Origin: UBA7887 sp964408735
Lineage (GTDB): Bacteria > Pseudomonadota > Alphaproteobacteria > UBA7887
DNA length: 64,000 nt
Reading direction: 5' to 3'
NCBI GenBank assembly: GCA_964408735.1
Contig: CAYPAX010000006.1
Location: 1-64,000, forward strand
This document shows, piece after piece, positions 57,712 through 64,000 of this stretch (position 1 is the first letter of the stretch; each line of letters starts with the position of its first letter). The translations under genes and the position numbers were made by a program. The notes beneath the pieces are model-generated. The model worked only from the letters and a program-made list of their open reading frames with translations. It was not told the DNA's origin and made no database searches.

Positions 57712-58458
57712 ATGGACAGCGACGCCATTCTGGCCATCGCCCGCGAGGCGGGGGGGCTCATCGAAGGCATTCGCGCGCGCGGCACTGAGGTGCGCGAAAA
57801 ATCCGATGCCTCGCCCGTGACCGAGGCCGATGAGGCTGCCAACGCCTTCATCGTCGAGCGCCTTGCCGCGCTCACGCCGGATATACCCATCATTGCCGAG
57901 GAAAGCGTTGCCGCCGGCATCGTGCCCGATGTTGGCGAGCGCTTCTGGCTGGTCGATCCCCTCGACGGCACCCGCGAGTTCATCGCCGGGCGAGATGAAT
58001 ATACTGTGAACATTGCCTTGATCGAGGCCCGCGTGCCCACCCTCGGCGTCATCGACCTGCCGGCAAAAGGTGAGGCCTATCTCGGCATCGTCGGCGACGG
58101 CGTCTGGCGCATCGCCGGTGGCGAACGTCGCGCCATCGCGGCGCGGCAAGTGCCGGCGGTCGATCCTGTCGCCGTCGCCAGCCGCTCCCACGGTGATGCG
58201 AAAACCGATGCCTGGCTTAGCGAGGCCGGCGTGGGCGAGTGCGTGCGTGCGGGCTCGTCGGCCAAGTTCTGCGTGCTGGCGTGCGGCAAGGCCGACCTCT
58301 ATCCCCGCTTCGGCCGCACCATGGAGTGGGACATTGCCGCCGGGCATGCAATTCTCGCCGCCGCCGGTGGCAGCGTTCAGACCCTCGACGGTGCGCCTTT
58401 CCTCTACGCCAAGCCCGGCTTCGAGAACCCGGGCTTTATCGCGCGCGGGGCCACCTAG
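57712..58458 (+). CDS. cysQ: 3'(2'),5'-bisphosphate nucleotidase
   Basis: Start ATG 57712, with CGGAG 7 bases upstream; a TTG at 57706 in TTGA overlap is an alternative. 248 residues. It has the inositol-phosphatase-type motif LVDPLDGTREFIAGRDEYTV and EWDIAAGHAILAAAGG. It hydrolyses PAP, the toxic product left after PAPS-using sulfotransferases work. Its presence at the end of this operon, without cysH (PAPS reductase) in the window, fits a PAPS-for-sulfation purpose rather than cysteine synthesis. It overlaps the end of the convergent aldo/keto reductase gene. Confidence 0.88.
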   Translation: MDSDAILAIAREAGGLIEGIRARGTEVREKSDASPVTEADEAANAFIVERLAALTPDIPIIAEESVAAGIVPDVGERFWLVDPLDGTREFIAGRDEYTVNIALIEARVPTLGVIDLPAKGEAYLGIVGDGVWRIAGGERRAIAARQVPAVDPVAVASRSHGDAKTDAWLSEAGVGECVRAGSSAKFCVLACGKADLYPRFGRTMEWDIAAGHAILAAAGGSVQTLDGAPFLYAKPGFENPGFIARGAT

Positions 58459-59287
58459 ACGGATCGATCAGCTCTTCCGGCTGGCCGCGCCCGATCTCGA
58501 TGGCGGCCGCGATCATTGCCGGGTCTATCGGGGCCGGCGCCGCGTGCTGGGCAATCTGTGCCGGGGTCTCGACACCGATGACGCAGCTGGCGATGCCGGG
58601 CTCGCTCAAGGCCGTCGCCAAGGCAAGGGCCCGCATGTCGGCGCCCAGCGCCCGCAGCACCGTCAAGGGGCCACGCAAGCGCCCGAGATGGTCGGGCAGG
58701 GCATCGAGGGGCATGAGCAGCACCCCTTGCAGATAGATGCTGCGCGCGAGCACCATCACGTTGCGTTTGCTTGCCTCGGCAAGCAGGCCCGAGTCCACCA
58801 TGCGGCGGTCGAGAATATTGAACGGCAGCTGCAGGATCGAGACGCCTTCAATACCGATCACGCCGAACGCTTCCTCGGGCGTATAGACCGAGGCGCCGAA
58901 GGCGCGGATGCGCCCGTCATCGACAGCGCGCCGCAGGCCGTCGTGAAAGGCCGTGTCCTCGAGATCGCTCGACCTGTGCGCCAGCACATAGGCGGGGTCA
59001 TGGCCGAGCGCCGCGGCGCTCCTGTCGATCTCGTCGGCGACCGGCTCAACTGCTGCGATCTTGGTGACGATGGTCGGGCGATGCCCGTGCGCGCGGCACC
59101 AGGCACCAATGCGCGCTTCCGAGTCGCCATAGGCGCGCGCAGTGTCGAACCAGCGCATGCCGGAGTTCCAGCCGGCCATGAGCAAGGCATCGGCGGCCGT
59201 GTCATCAAGGTGGCCCTCGCGATTGGCGATGCCGTAGGCCGGGCCCAGCTGCGCCGTGCCCAGTGTGAGTTTCGGTATCTCAGTCAT
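58436..59287 (-). CDS. Aldo/keto reductase
   Basis: 283 residues. It starts MTEIPKLTLGTAQLGPAYG. The catalytic set is visible: Asp and Tyr in WFDTARAYGDSEARIG, Lys in IVTKIAA and His in YVLAHRSSD. The C-terminal end IASCVIGVETPAQIAQH binds NADPH. It reduces a sugar or other carbonyl. The remnant at 8377-8628 is a relative, also convergent to a sulfate operon. Its ATG overlaps the stop of the membrane glycosyltransferase, so the minus-strand genes 61707 down to 58436 may form one operon. Confidence 0.85.
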   Translation of the reverse strand: MTEIPKLTLGTAQLGPAYGIANREGHLDDTAADALLMAGWNSGMRWFDTARAYGDSEARIGAWCRAHGHRPTIVTKIAAVEPVADEIDRSAAALGHDPAYVLAHRSSDLEDTAFHDGLRRAVDDGRIRAFGASVYTPEEAFGVIGIEGVSILQLPFNILDRRMVDSGLLAEASKRNVMVLARSIYLQGVLLMPLDALPDHLGRLRGPLTVLRALGADMRALALATALSEPGIASCVIGVETPAQIAQHAAPAPIDPAMIAAAIEIGRGQPEELIDPSRWPRAR

Positions 59288-60575
59288 GGTTCGGCCTCCT
59301 CAGACCGGCGGCGAGCAGCACGACGAAGGCGGCTTCCGCCGGCGCGCGGTATTTGGCCGAGGCTATCGGCCCGTTGATGGCCAGCACGAAGCCGATCCAG
59401 GCCAGCAACAACAGCGTCGAGGCCAGCACCACGCGGTCGCCCGAGCGCAGCAGACGCCACAGGCCCCGCACTTGCACGAGGCGCAGGGCAAAAGTGCCGG
59501 CGGCACCAATCAGCAGGATCCAGGCATAGGTGGCGTTGTCGTTGCGAAAGAGGAAAGTGACGATCTTGTCGAGCTTGCTGTCACCTTCGGTGGCGAAGAA
59601 ACCCGTGCGCGGCAGGGTTCGCACAGGGCTTGCCAGGATGATGGCAGGCGAGAACAAATTGATTGCTGCACCATAGGCCCAGGCCTTGGCGAGCGGCAGC
59701 GGACCGAGCTCGCCGAGCGCCTCGAAGGCGGCGGCCGTCATGGCGCGGGAGCGGGCGAAAGGGTTGCCCTCGAGAGCGATGGTATCGGCGAAGCGCGCGT
59801 GCATGAGCGTTGCCCCCTCGGCGTGGGGCGTGCCGTCAACAGATTCCATCACAAGCGGTACCAGCCAAAGCAGAGTATGGGCGCCGCCTTGGCTCGAAAG
59901 GCCAAAGCCGCCGAAGCGTGCTTTGTTGTCATATGCGACGGGCACGACGAGACAGGCCGTCACGGCGGCACCGGCCAACAGCTGAGGGATGCATCGCAAG
60001 AGAGGGCGTCTTGCTATTGCGAGCGCGCCGAGCAGCAGGAGCGGCAGCGCCAAGGCCCAGGGCATCAGCATCACGCGCGCCAGTATGCCGAGCCCGAGCG
60101 TCAAGCCCACGGCCAAGGCCAGCCACCAACGCGGTTGGCGCAACCAGGCCAGCGTGGCCCATAAAGCCAGAGCGCAAAAGAAGAGGAACAACGAGTCGGT
60201 CAGTACCAGCGAGGTTATGACGAGTTGCGTCGGGTTCAGCGCCGCAAGCAGGCCCGCGGGCGCCGCCAGCCGCGGCGCCAGGCTTCCCGCCATGCCCGCG
60301 ATCGCGACGCAGGTCAGGGCATCGACCATGGCTTGGCCGAGCACCGGCCAGAGCACCCCCGGCCCGAATGCTGTCTCGAACACGCGCAGGAAGGCGAGGT
60401 AGGCGGGCATGACATCCGCATGTCGCAGTCCTGCGGCGGCGGCGATGCGATATTTGCCGGAATCCTCTATCAGCAGCGCCTCCGGGCCCCATAGCCCGTG
60501 AAGCAGCAGGACTGTGGCGACGCGGACCGTGAGCGCGAGTGCGAGGATACCGAGAACAACGCGCGTGCTAGGCAT
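59280..60575 (-). CDS. Membrane glycosyltransferase-like protein (GT39/ArnT-type)
   Basis: Start ATG 60575 (MPSTRVVLGILALAL), overlapping the esterase gene by 8 bases; a longer frame is antisense-like. 431 residues with about 8-10 membrane helices. The first outer loop carries LLIEDSGKYRIAAAAGLRH, with an Asp in the place of the catalytic acid of dolichol- or undecaprenyl-phosphate-sugar-dependent transferases. Such enzymes add a sugar from a lipid-linked donor at the periplasmic face. The acceptor could be a lipid, a glycan or a protein. Confidence 0.7.
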   Translation of the reverse strand: MPSTRVVLGILALALTVRVATVLLLHGLWGPEALLIEDSGKYRIAAAAGLRHADVMPAYLAFLRVFETAFGPGVLWPVLGQAMVDALTCVAIAGMAGSLAPRLAAPAGLLAALNPTQLVITSLVLTDSLFLFFCALALWATLAWLRQPRWWLALAVGLTLGLGILARVMLMPWALALPLLLLGALAIARRPLLRCIPQLLAGAAVTACLVVPVAYDNKARFGGFGLSSQGGAHTLLWLVPLVMESVDGTPHAEGATLMHARFADTIALEGNPFARSRAMTAAAFEALGELGPLPLAKAWAYGAAINLFSPAIILASPVRTLPRTGFFATEGDSKLDKIVTFLFRNDNATYAWILLIGAAGTFALRLVQVRGLWRLLRSGDRVVLASTLLLLAWIGFVLAINGPIASAKYRAPAEAAFVVLLAAGLRRPNHD

Positions 60576-61707
60576 CGGACAGCAAATCCGTGAAGACCGG
60601 CCATACGGCCTGCGGATCGAAGCGGTGCCCGCCGGACAGGCAAAGGGTGCGAAGTCGGTTGGCGCTGTCCAAGGCCGCGTAGACCTCCTGACCCTCGACG
60701 GCGGAGCGCTCCGCACCCGCAAAGGGGAATATATGATCCGCATCGCCCGAGGTGACGAGAAGGGGCCGTGGCGCAACCAGGCCGATGACATCGCCAAGCT
60801 CGCACCATAACAATTGGCCGGGAATGGTGTTTTGTCCGCTACTGTTCCTGCGATTGGCGAAGGTCTCGCGGATCGGTCCGACAGAGCCCGACGCGATGGT
60901 GGCGCCGATGCGTGTGTCGAATGCAGCCGCGTGCAAAGCGACCGAGCCGCCTGCCGAATGTCCCATAATATGGATGCGGCTCGGGTCTATCGCCGGCATG
61001 GAGTCGACTGTGTCATCCGTCAGCCAATCGAGCACGGCCGAGACATCCGAAACCCTGTCGCCCAGCAGAGAGCGGCCAAGCAAAAAGGAGTGCAGGGCCG
61101 CATCGATACAGGGGTCGGCCGAACGTGGCTGCAGCAGGCGCTCGCGGCGTTCGCCGAAGGCCTTCTGCTCGAGACACAATGCGACATAGCCGTGCGCGGC
61201 CGCCTGGCGGGCGAAGTCGAGCCCAGCGGCAATCTTGATCGGATCGGGCGGCATGCGCGCTTCGCCCCAGCTCAAATGTGCGCCTGCATTGGTGCCCTGC
61301 AAACAGATCATCAGCGGCGCCGGTGTCTGCAGGTCATCGGACCATACGAAGTCAAGCGGTATGTCCGCCTCCGGCCAGGCCCGCAGGTAGAGCCTCTCAC
61401 GATTCAGATTTGGCGCTGGCCTCGGTGCCGTGTCACGCAGCAGGACTGCCGGTGGTCCCTCGGTACGGCGATAGCCCGAAAGCGTGATCAGCTTGTCCCG
61501 CAGGCGCGTCTGCCATGCTTTGGGCTCGCCGCCCGTCTTTGCCCAGGACAAGGCCAGCGGCGCCTCTCGATAGGCTAGTCGATGCTCGGCAAAAGGACTC
61601 AAGTTGGAATCAGGCGGGGGCGGCGGGTAGGGGTCGAAATCGCCGCGCAACGCCAGCGCAAGGCGCCGGCGCAAAGCGAGCGCATACATGGCCCAGCGCG
61701 GGGTCAC
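60568..61707 (-). CDS. Alpha/beta hydrolase (acetylxylan esterase/dienelactone hydrolase-like)
   Basis: 379 residues. The nucleophile is in IHIMGHSAGGSVALHAAAF, the Asp in LLVTSGDADHIFPF and the His in LSGGHRFDP. A long N-terminal part (residues 1-~130, PPPPPDSNLSPFAEHRL) precedes the catalytic core. No signal peptide is obvious. A deacetylase or esterase acting on glycan O-acetyl groups is plausible by position, between a sugar dehydratase and a membrane glycosyltransferase gene. The reaction is not determined. Its ATG overlaps the stop of the LegB-like gene. Confidence 0.72.
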   Translation of the reverse strand: MTPRWAMYALALRRRLALALRGDFDPYPPPPPDSNLSPFAEHRLAYREAPLALSWAKTGGEPKAWQTRLRDKLITLSGYRRTEGPPAVLLRDTAPRPAPNLNRERLYLRAWPEADIPLDFVWSDDLQTPAPLMICLQGTNAGAHLSWGEARMPPDPIKIAAGLDFARQAAAHGYVALCLEQKAFGERRERLLQPRSADPCIDAALHSFLLGRSLLGDRVSDVSAVLDWLTDDTVDSMPAIDPSRIHIMGHSAGGSVALHAAAFDTRIGATIASGSVGPIRETFANRRNSSGQNTIPGQLLWCELGDVIGLVAPRPLLVTSGDADHIFPFAGAERSAVEGQEVYAALDSANRLRTLCLSGGHRFDPQAVWPVFTDLLSDA

Positions 61708-62726
61708 AGCACGTAGCCGTCATGCTTGCGCACCTTGCCTGCTGTGGCGCGGTCGCGCCACCAGGCGATGGTTCGCTCAACGCCGTCGCCCAGTACCGTT
61801 TCTGCCGTCCACCCTGTCGCGGTCGTGAACTGGTTCGCATTCGCGAGCAGCGCCCGGACCTCGGAGTCCTTCGGGCGGATACGCGCTGCCTCGGTCTCGA
61901 CCGGCTTGTTGGTGGCGGTCTTCTCGCGTACCAGCTCGACCAATTCGCCGATGCTGACCGCGGTACTGGTGCCGGCATTATAGGCGCGGCCGGGTTCGAC
62001 CGCGTCGCTCTCTCCCATGGCAAGAAAGGCGGCTGCGGTATCGCCGACGAATACGAAATCACGTGTCGGCGTCAGATCGCCCACCCGGATCGCCTCGCAG
62101 CGCGGGTCGATGGCCTGGCGGATGACGGAGGATATCACGGCGCGCTCGCTTTGCCGCGGGCCATAGGTGTTGAACGGCCGCAGCACATAGGCCGGCACGC
62201 CGAAGCTGAGGGCATAGGCGTTTGCCATCATGTCCGCGGCAATCTTGCTGGCGGCGTAAGGCGATTGCGCCTGTAACGGATGCGCTTCGTCGATGGGGCT
62301 GGTGATGGCGGTGCCGTACACCTCGCTGGTCGACGTCATGACGATACGCCGCGGCTTGTGGATCCGCGCCGCCTCCAACAGGTTCACCGCACCCGTCACG
62401 TTCACGTCCACATAGGACTGGGCGGCGACATAGGAATAGGGGATGGCGATCAAGGCGGCGAGATGGAAGATCGCTTCCTGGTCCTCGCAGAGCCGCATGA
62501 TGAATGCGGCATCGCGCACATCGCCGCGCTCGATGCGAATGGCGGCGCGAACGTCGTCGGACAGGTCGTCTAGCCAGCCGCTGCCGTCGAACGCATTATA
62601 CAGGGCGAGCGCCGTGACATCGGCGCCGGCCGCCACCAGGCGCTCGACCAGATGAGAGCCGATAAATCCGTCGGCGCCGGTGACCAGGGTCTTGACGCCG
62701 CGATAGCTTGTCTCACTTTCACTCAT
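61704..62726 (-). CDS. legB: NAD-dependent UDP-sugar 4,6-dehydratase, LegB-like
   Basis: Start ATG 62726 (MSESETSYRGVKTLV). 340 residues. LVTGADGFIGSHLVERLV is the cofactor loop, then ALALYNAFDGSGWLDDL, a segment typical of LegB; TSTSEVYGTAITSPIDEA and SPYAASKIAADM carry the catalytic Tyr-x3-Lys, and RPFNTYGPRQSERAVIS follows. LegB converts UDP- or GDP-GlcNAc to a 4-keto-6-deoxy sugar in the legionaminic pathway. That fits the second NeuB-family gene at 10518. No LegG-type hydrolysing epimerase was found. It is transcribed away from the gene at 62756. Confidence 0.78.
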   Translation of the reverse strand: MSESETSYRGVKTLVTGADGFIGSHLVERLVAAGADVTALALYNAFDGSGWLDDLSDDVRAAIRIERGDVRDAAFIMRLCEDQEAIFHLAALIAIPYSYVAAQSYVDVNVTGAVNLLEAARIHKPRRIVMTSTSEVYGTAITSPIDEAHPLQAQSPYAASKIAADMMANAYALSFGVPAYVLRPFNTYGPRQSERAVISSVIRQAIDPRCEAIRVGDLTPTRDFVFVGDTAAAFLAMGESDAVEPGRAYNAGTSTAVSIGELVELVREKTATNKPVETEAARIRPKDSEVRALLANANQFTTATGWTAETVLGDGVERTIAWWRDRATAGKVRKHDGYVL

Positions 62727-62755
62727 GGCGCGGACCATACGAGAGAGGCGTAAGC

Positions 62756-63229
62756 ATGGCAACGAGACGCTGGGTCATTCCATCGGTCGGATTAGGACTG
62801 TTGCTCATTGCCGGCGCCTATCAGGTGCTCTGGCGCGGCAATATCGGCTGGGGCTTCGGCACCATCACCGACAGCGGCCCGATCTCGACCTGGGAGCAAG
62901 GCTTCGATCTTGGTTTCTCCATGGTCCCGCTCGTTGCCGGCCAAGAAGTGGTGATCGACTACGAGGTCACCGTGCGTGCCGGCGCCTTTTGGATCTACGT
63001 CTACGATTTCGGCAAGCCGCTATCCGACCCGAGCGGCTGGAACTGGAAGATTCGCCCCGGCGACCCTGCCACAGGCAGCTTCCACTTCACGATACCCGAG
63101 ACCGCGATCTACCGCTTCAGCTTCGACGCCACCTCGACCTTCGAGAGCGCCCGCCGCGAGGTCGCCTACGACCTCGACTATCAGGTGCATTGGGGGGTGA
63201 AAAATCCGGGCGCCTGGTTCGGCCTATAG
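62756..63229 (+). CDS. Membrane-anchored small protein of unknown function
   Basis: Start ATG 62756, with GAGAGG upstream. 157 residues. One hydrophobic segment at the N-terminus (VIPSVGLGLLLIAGAYQVLW) is a signal anchor or lipoprotein-free leader. Then comes a beta-rich domain: VIDYEVTVRAGAFWIYVYDF, GSFHFTIPETAIYRFSFDA and YDLDYQVHWGVK, resembling small GOLD-like sandwich domains. Divergent from legB and convergent to recR (6-base overlap). Probably exported and membrane-attached. Function unknown. Confidence 0.7.
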   Translation: MATRRWVIPSVGLGLLLIAGAYQVLWRGNIGWGFGTITDSGPISTWEQGFDLGFSMVPLVAGQEVVIDYEVTVRAGAFWIYVYDFGKPLSDPSGWNWKIRPGDPATGSFHFTIPETAIYRFSFDATSTFESARREVAYDLDYQVHWGVKNPGAWFGL

Positions 63230-63817
63230 GGGCCGCCGTGCCTTCAGTGCGGCACCGAGGGTGCCGTCGTCGAGATAGTCGAGCTCGCCGCCGACCGGCA
63301 CGCCGTGGGCCAGCCCGGTGACGCTGACAGCGCAGCCGGCAAGGCGGTCGGCGACGTAATGGGCGGTTGTCTGGCCGTCGACGGTCGCCGGCAGGGCCAG
63401 GATCACTTCCGTCACGCCAGCTTCGCCCGCGCGCGCGGCCAGGCGGGCTATCGACAGGTCCTCCGGGCCGATGCCGTCGAGCGGCGACAGCACGCCGCCG
63501 AGCACGTGGTAGCGCCCGCGATAGAGAGCCGAGCGCTCCAGGGCCCAGAGGTCGGCGACATCCTCGACCACGCAAAGCTGGCCGCCTTCGCGGCGCTCGT
63601 CGGCACAGATGGTGCAGGGATCGGCACTGTCGAGATTGCCGCACAGGCCGCAGGCGTGGACGGCGCTGTCCGCCTCGGCCAACGCCGCCGCCAACGGCCG
63701 CAGCAAGGTCTGGCGCTTGTCGAGCAGGGCCAAGGCGGCGCGCCGGCCCGAGCGCGGCCCGAGGCCCGGCAGGCGTGCCAGGGCCTGGACCAGCTGCTCG
63801 ATTTCGGCCCCGGCCAT
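63224..63817 (-). CDS. recR: Recombination protein RecR
   Basis: 197 residues. The helix-hairpin-helix ALARLPGLGPRSGRRAALAL comes first, then the zinc finger with C-x2-C pairs (CGLCGNLDSADPCTIC). The Toprim domain has LCVVEDVADLWALE and the Asp/Glu motif, and TEVILALPATVDGQTT follows. The end VPVGGELDYLDDGTLGAAL is standard. RecR works with RecF and RecO in RecA loading. Marks the start of a conserved chromosomal region (ybaB-recR), so the glycan locus probably ends near 62.7 kb. Confidence 0.93.
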   Translation of the reverse strand: MAGAEIEQLVQALARLPGLGPRSGRRAALALLDKRQTLLRPLAAALAEADSAVHACGLCGNLDSADPCTICADERREGGQLCVVEDVADLWALERSALYRGRYHVLGGVLSPLDGIGPEDLSIARLAARAGEAGVTEVILALPATVDGQTTAHYVADRLAGCAVSVTGLAHGVPVGGELDYLDDGTLGAALKARRPL

Positions 63818-63824
63818 GCTTGGC

Positions 63825-64000
63825 TCAGAACAGCTTGAGGCCGGGCGGCAGCGGCAGGCCGCCAGTGACGTCCTTCATCTGCTCGGCCGCCAGGGCCTCG
63901 GCCTTGGCGCGGGCGTCGGAGCAGGCCGCCACCACGAGATCTTCGAGCACGCCGATCTCGTCGGGATCGGCGAGGGAGGGGTCGATGCGAATGCGCTTGA
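63825..64000 (-). CDS. ybaB: YbaB/EbfC-family nucleoid-associated protein, C-terminal part
   Basis: The frame runs off the right edge. The visible C-terminal part reads RIRIDPSLADPDEIGVLEDL, VVAACSDARAKAEALAAEQM and VTGGLPLPPGLKLF, the standard end of YbaB/EbfC. The family binds DNA as a dimer and is almost always beside recR and dnaX. The stop is at 63825-63827, 7 bases downstream of which lies the recR start on the same strand, so the two are cotranscribed. Confidence 0.88.
   Translation of the reverse strand, partial: KRIRIDPSLADPDEIGVLEDLVVAACSDARAKAEALAAEQMKDVTGGLPLPPGLKLF

Noticed and set aside
58070..59377. 435-codon plus-strand ORF across the end of cysQ and the aldo/keto reductase
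   Set aside because: The minus strand has the complete aldo/keto reductase catalytic set; this frame has no motif.
1..64000. CRISPR array, tRNA, rRNA or prophage
   Set aside because: No regularly spaced repeats, no cloverleaf ends with CCA context, no rRNA-like stretch and no phage structural genes were seen on reading.

Overview
The window looks like part of an alphaproteobacterial chromosome. The evidence is high-GC coding, RecR next to a YbaB/EbfC-type gene at the right edge, and alphaproteobacterial-looking sugar genes; the order Rhodospirillales or a relative is a guess. Most of it is one very large surface-glycan biosynthesis locus.

Layout. Positions 1-4600 are a damaged left flank: a frameshifted methyltransferase, remnants of several insertion-sequence families, and a minus-strand pair (GT4 glycosyltransferase and a KAS III-like synthase). 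Positions 4700-8350 hold a plus-strand operon: a short glycosyltransferase-like fragment, an APS kinase-like gene, a single-chain ATP sulfurylase and a pyruvate kinase-like gene. It is followed by the convergent remnant of an aldo/keto reductase. From 8665 to 54316 all genes lie on the plus strand (about 45.6 kb), mostly joined by 4-nt ATGA, GTGA or TTGA overlaps. After 54316 come a minus-strand winged-helix regulator and a divergent cysD-cysNC-cysQ operon. A minus-strand block follows (aldo/keto reductase, membrane glycosyltransferase, esterase-like hydrolase, LegB-like dehydratase), then recR and ybaB.

How the genes fit together. The locus encodes two sialic-acid-synthase family enzymes, three SpsF/CMP-transferase-type domains, PseB, a PseG-acetyltransferase fusion and PseI. 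It therefore very probably makes pseudaminic acid and a second nonulosonic-type sugar. A WbpB-WbpD-WbpE-like trio points to a 2,3-diacetamido-uronic acid. Decorating enzymes include an N-acetyl sugar amidotransferase, three asparagine-synthetase-family proteins (two lacking the glutaminase cysteine), several GNAT acetyltransferases, at least four methyltransferases including one FkbM-type, a PAPS-type sulfotransferase, and an acyl module (FkbH-like HAD enzyme, acyl carrier protein, MaoC-SDR fusion; a KAS III enzyme lies in the left flank). An ABC exporter and several GT-B-like glycosyltransferases could assemble and move the product. Two different sulfate-activation sets flank the locus, and CysQ could recycle PAP, so a sulfated glycan is a reasonable inference.

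Most unusual signals: (1) the palindrome GTTCA-N5-TGAAC upstream of both sulfate-activation operons, one copy lying between the regulator and cysD; (2) two genes with no canonical start where homology expects one, each having an ATA after a good Shine-Dalgarno and overlapping the upstream stop as ATAG or ATAA; (3) a 32-codon cysteine-rich small ORF whose stop overlaps the sulfotransferase start; (4) a pair of unrecognised proteins, one with a Bfd-like CxC-x32-CxxC domain. No rRNA, tRNA or CRISPR array was seen.
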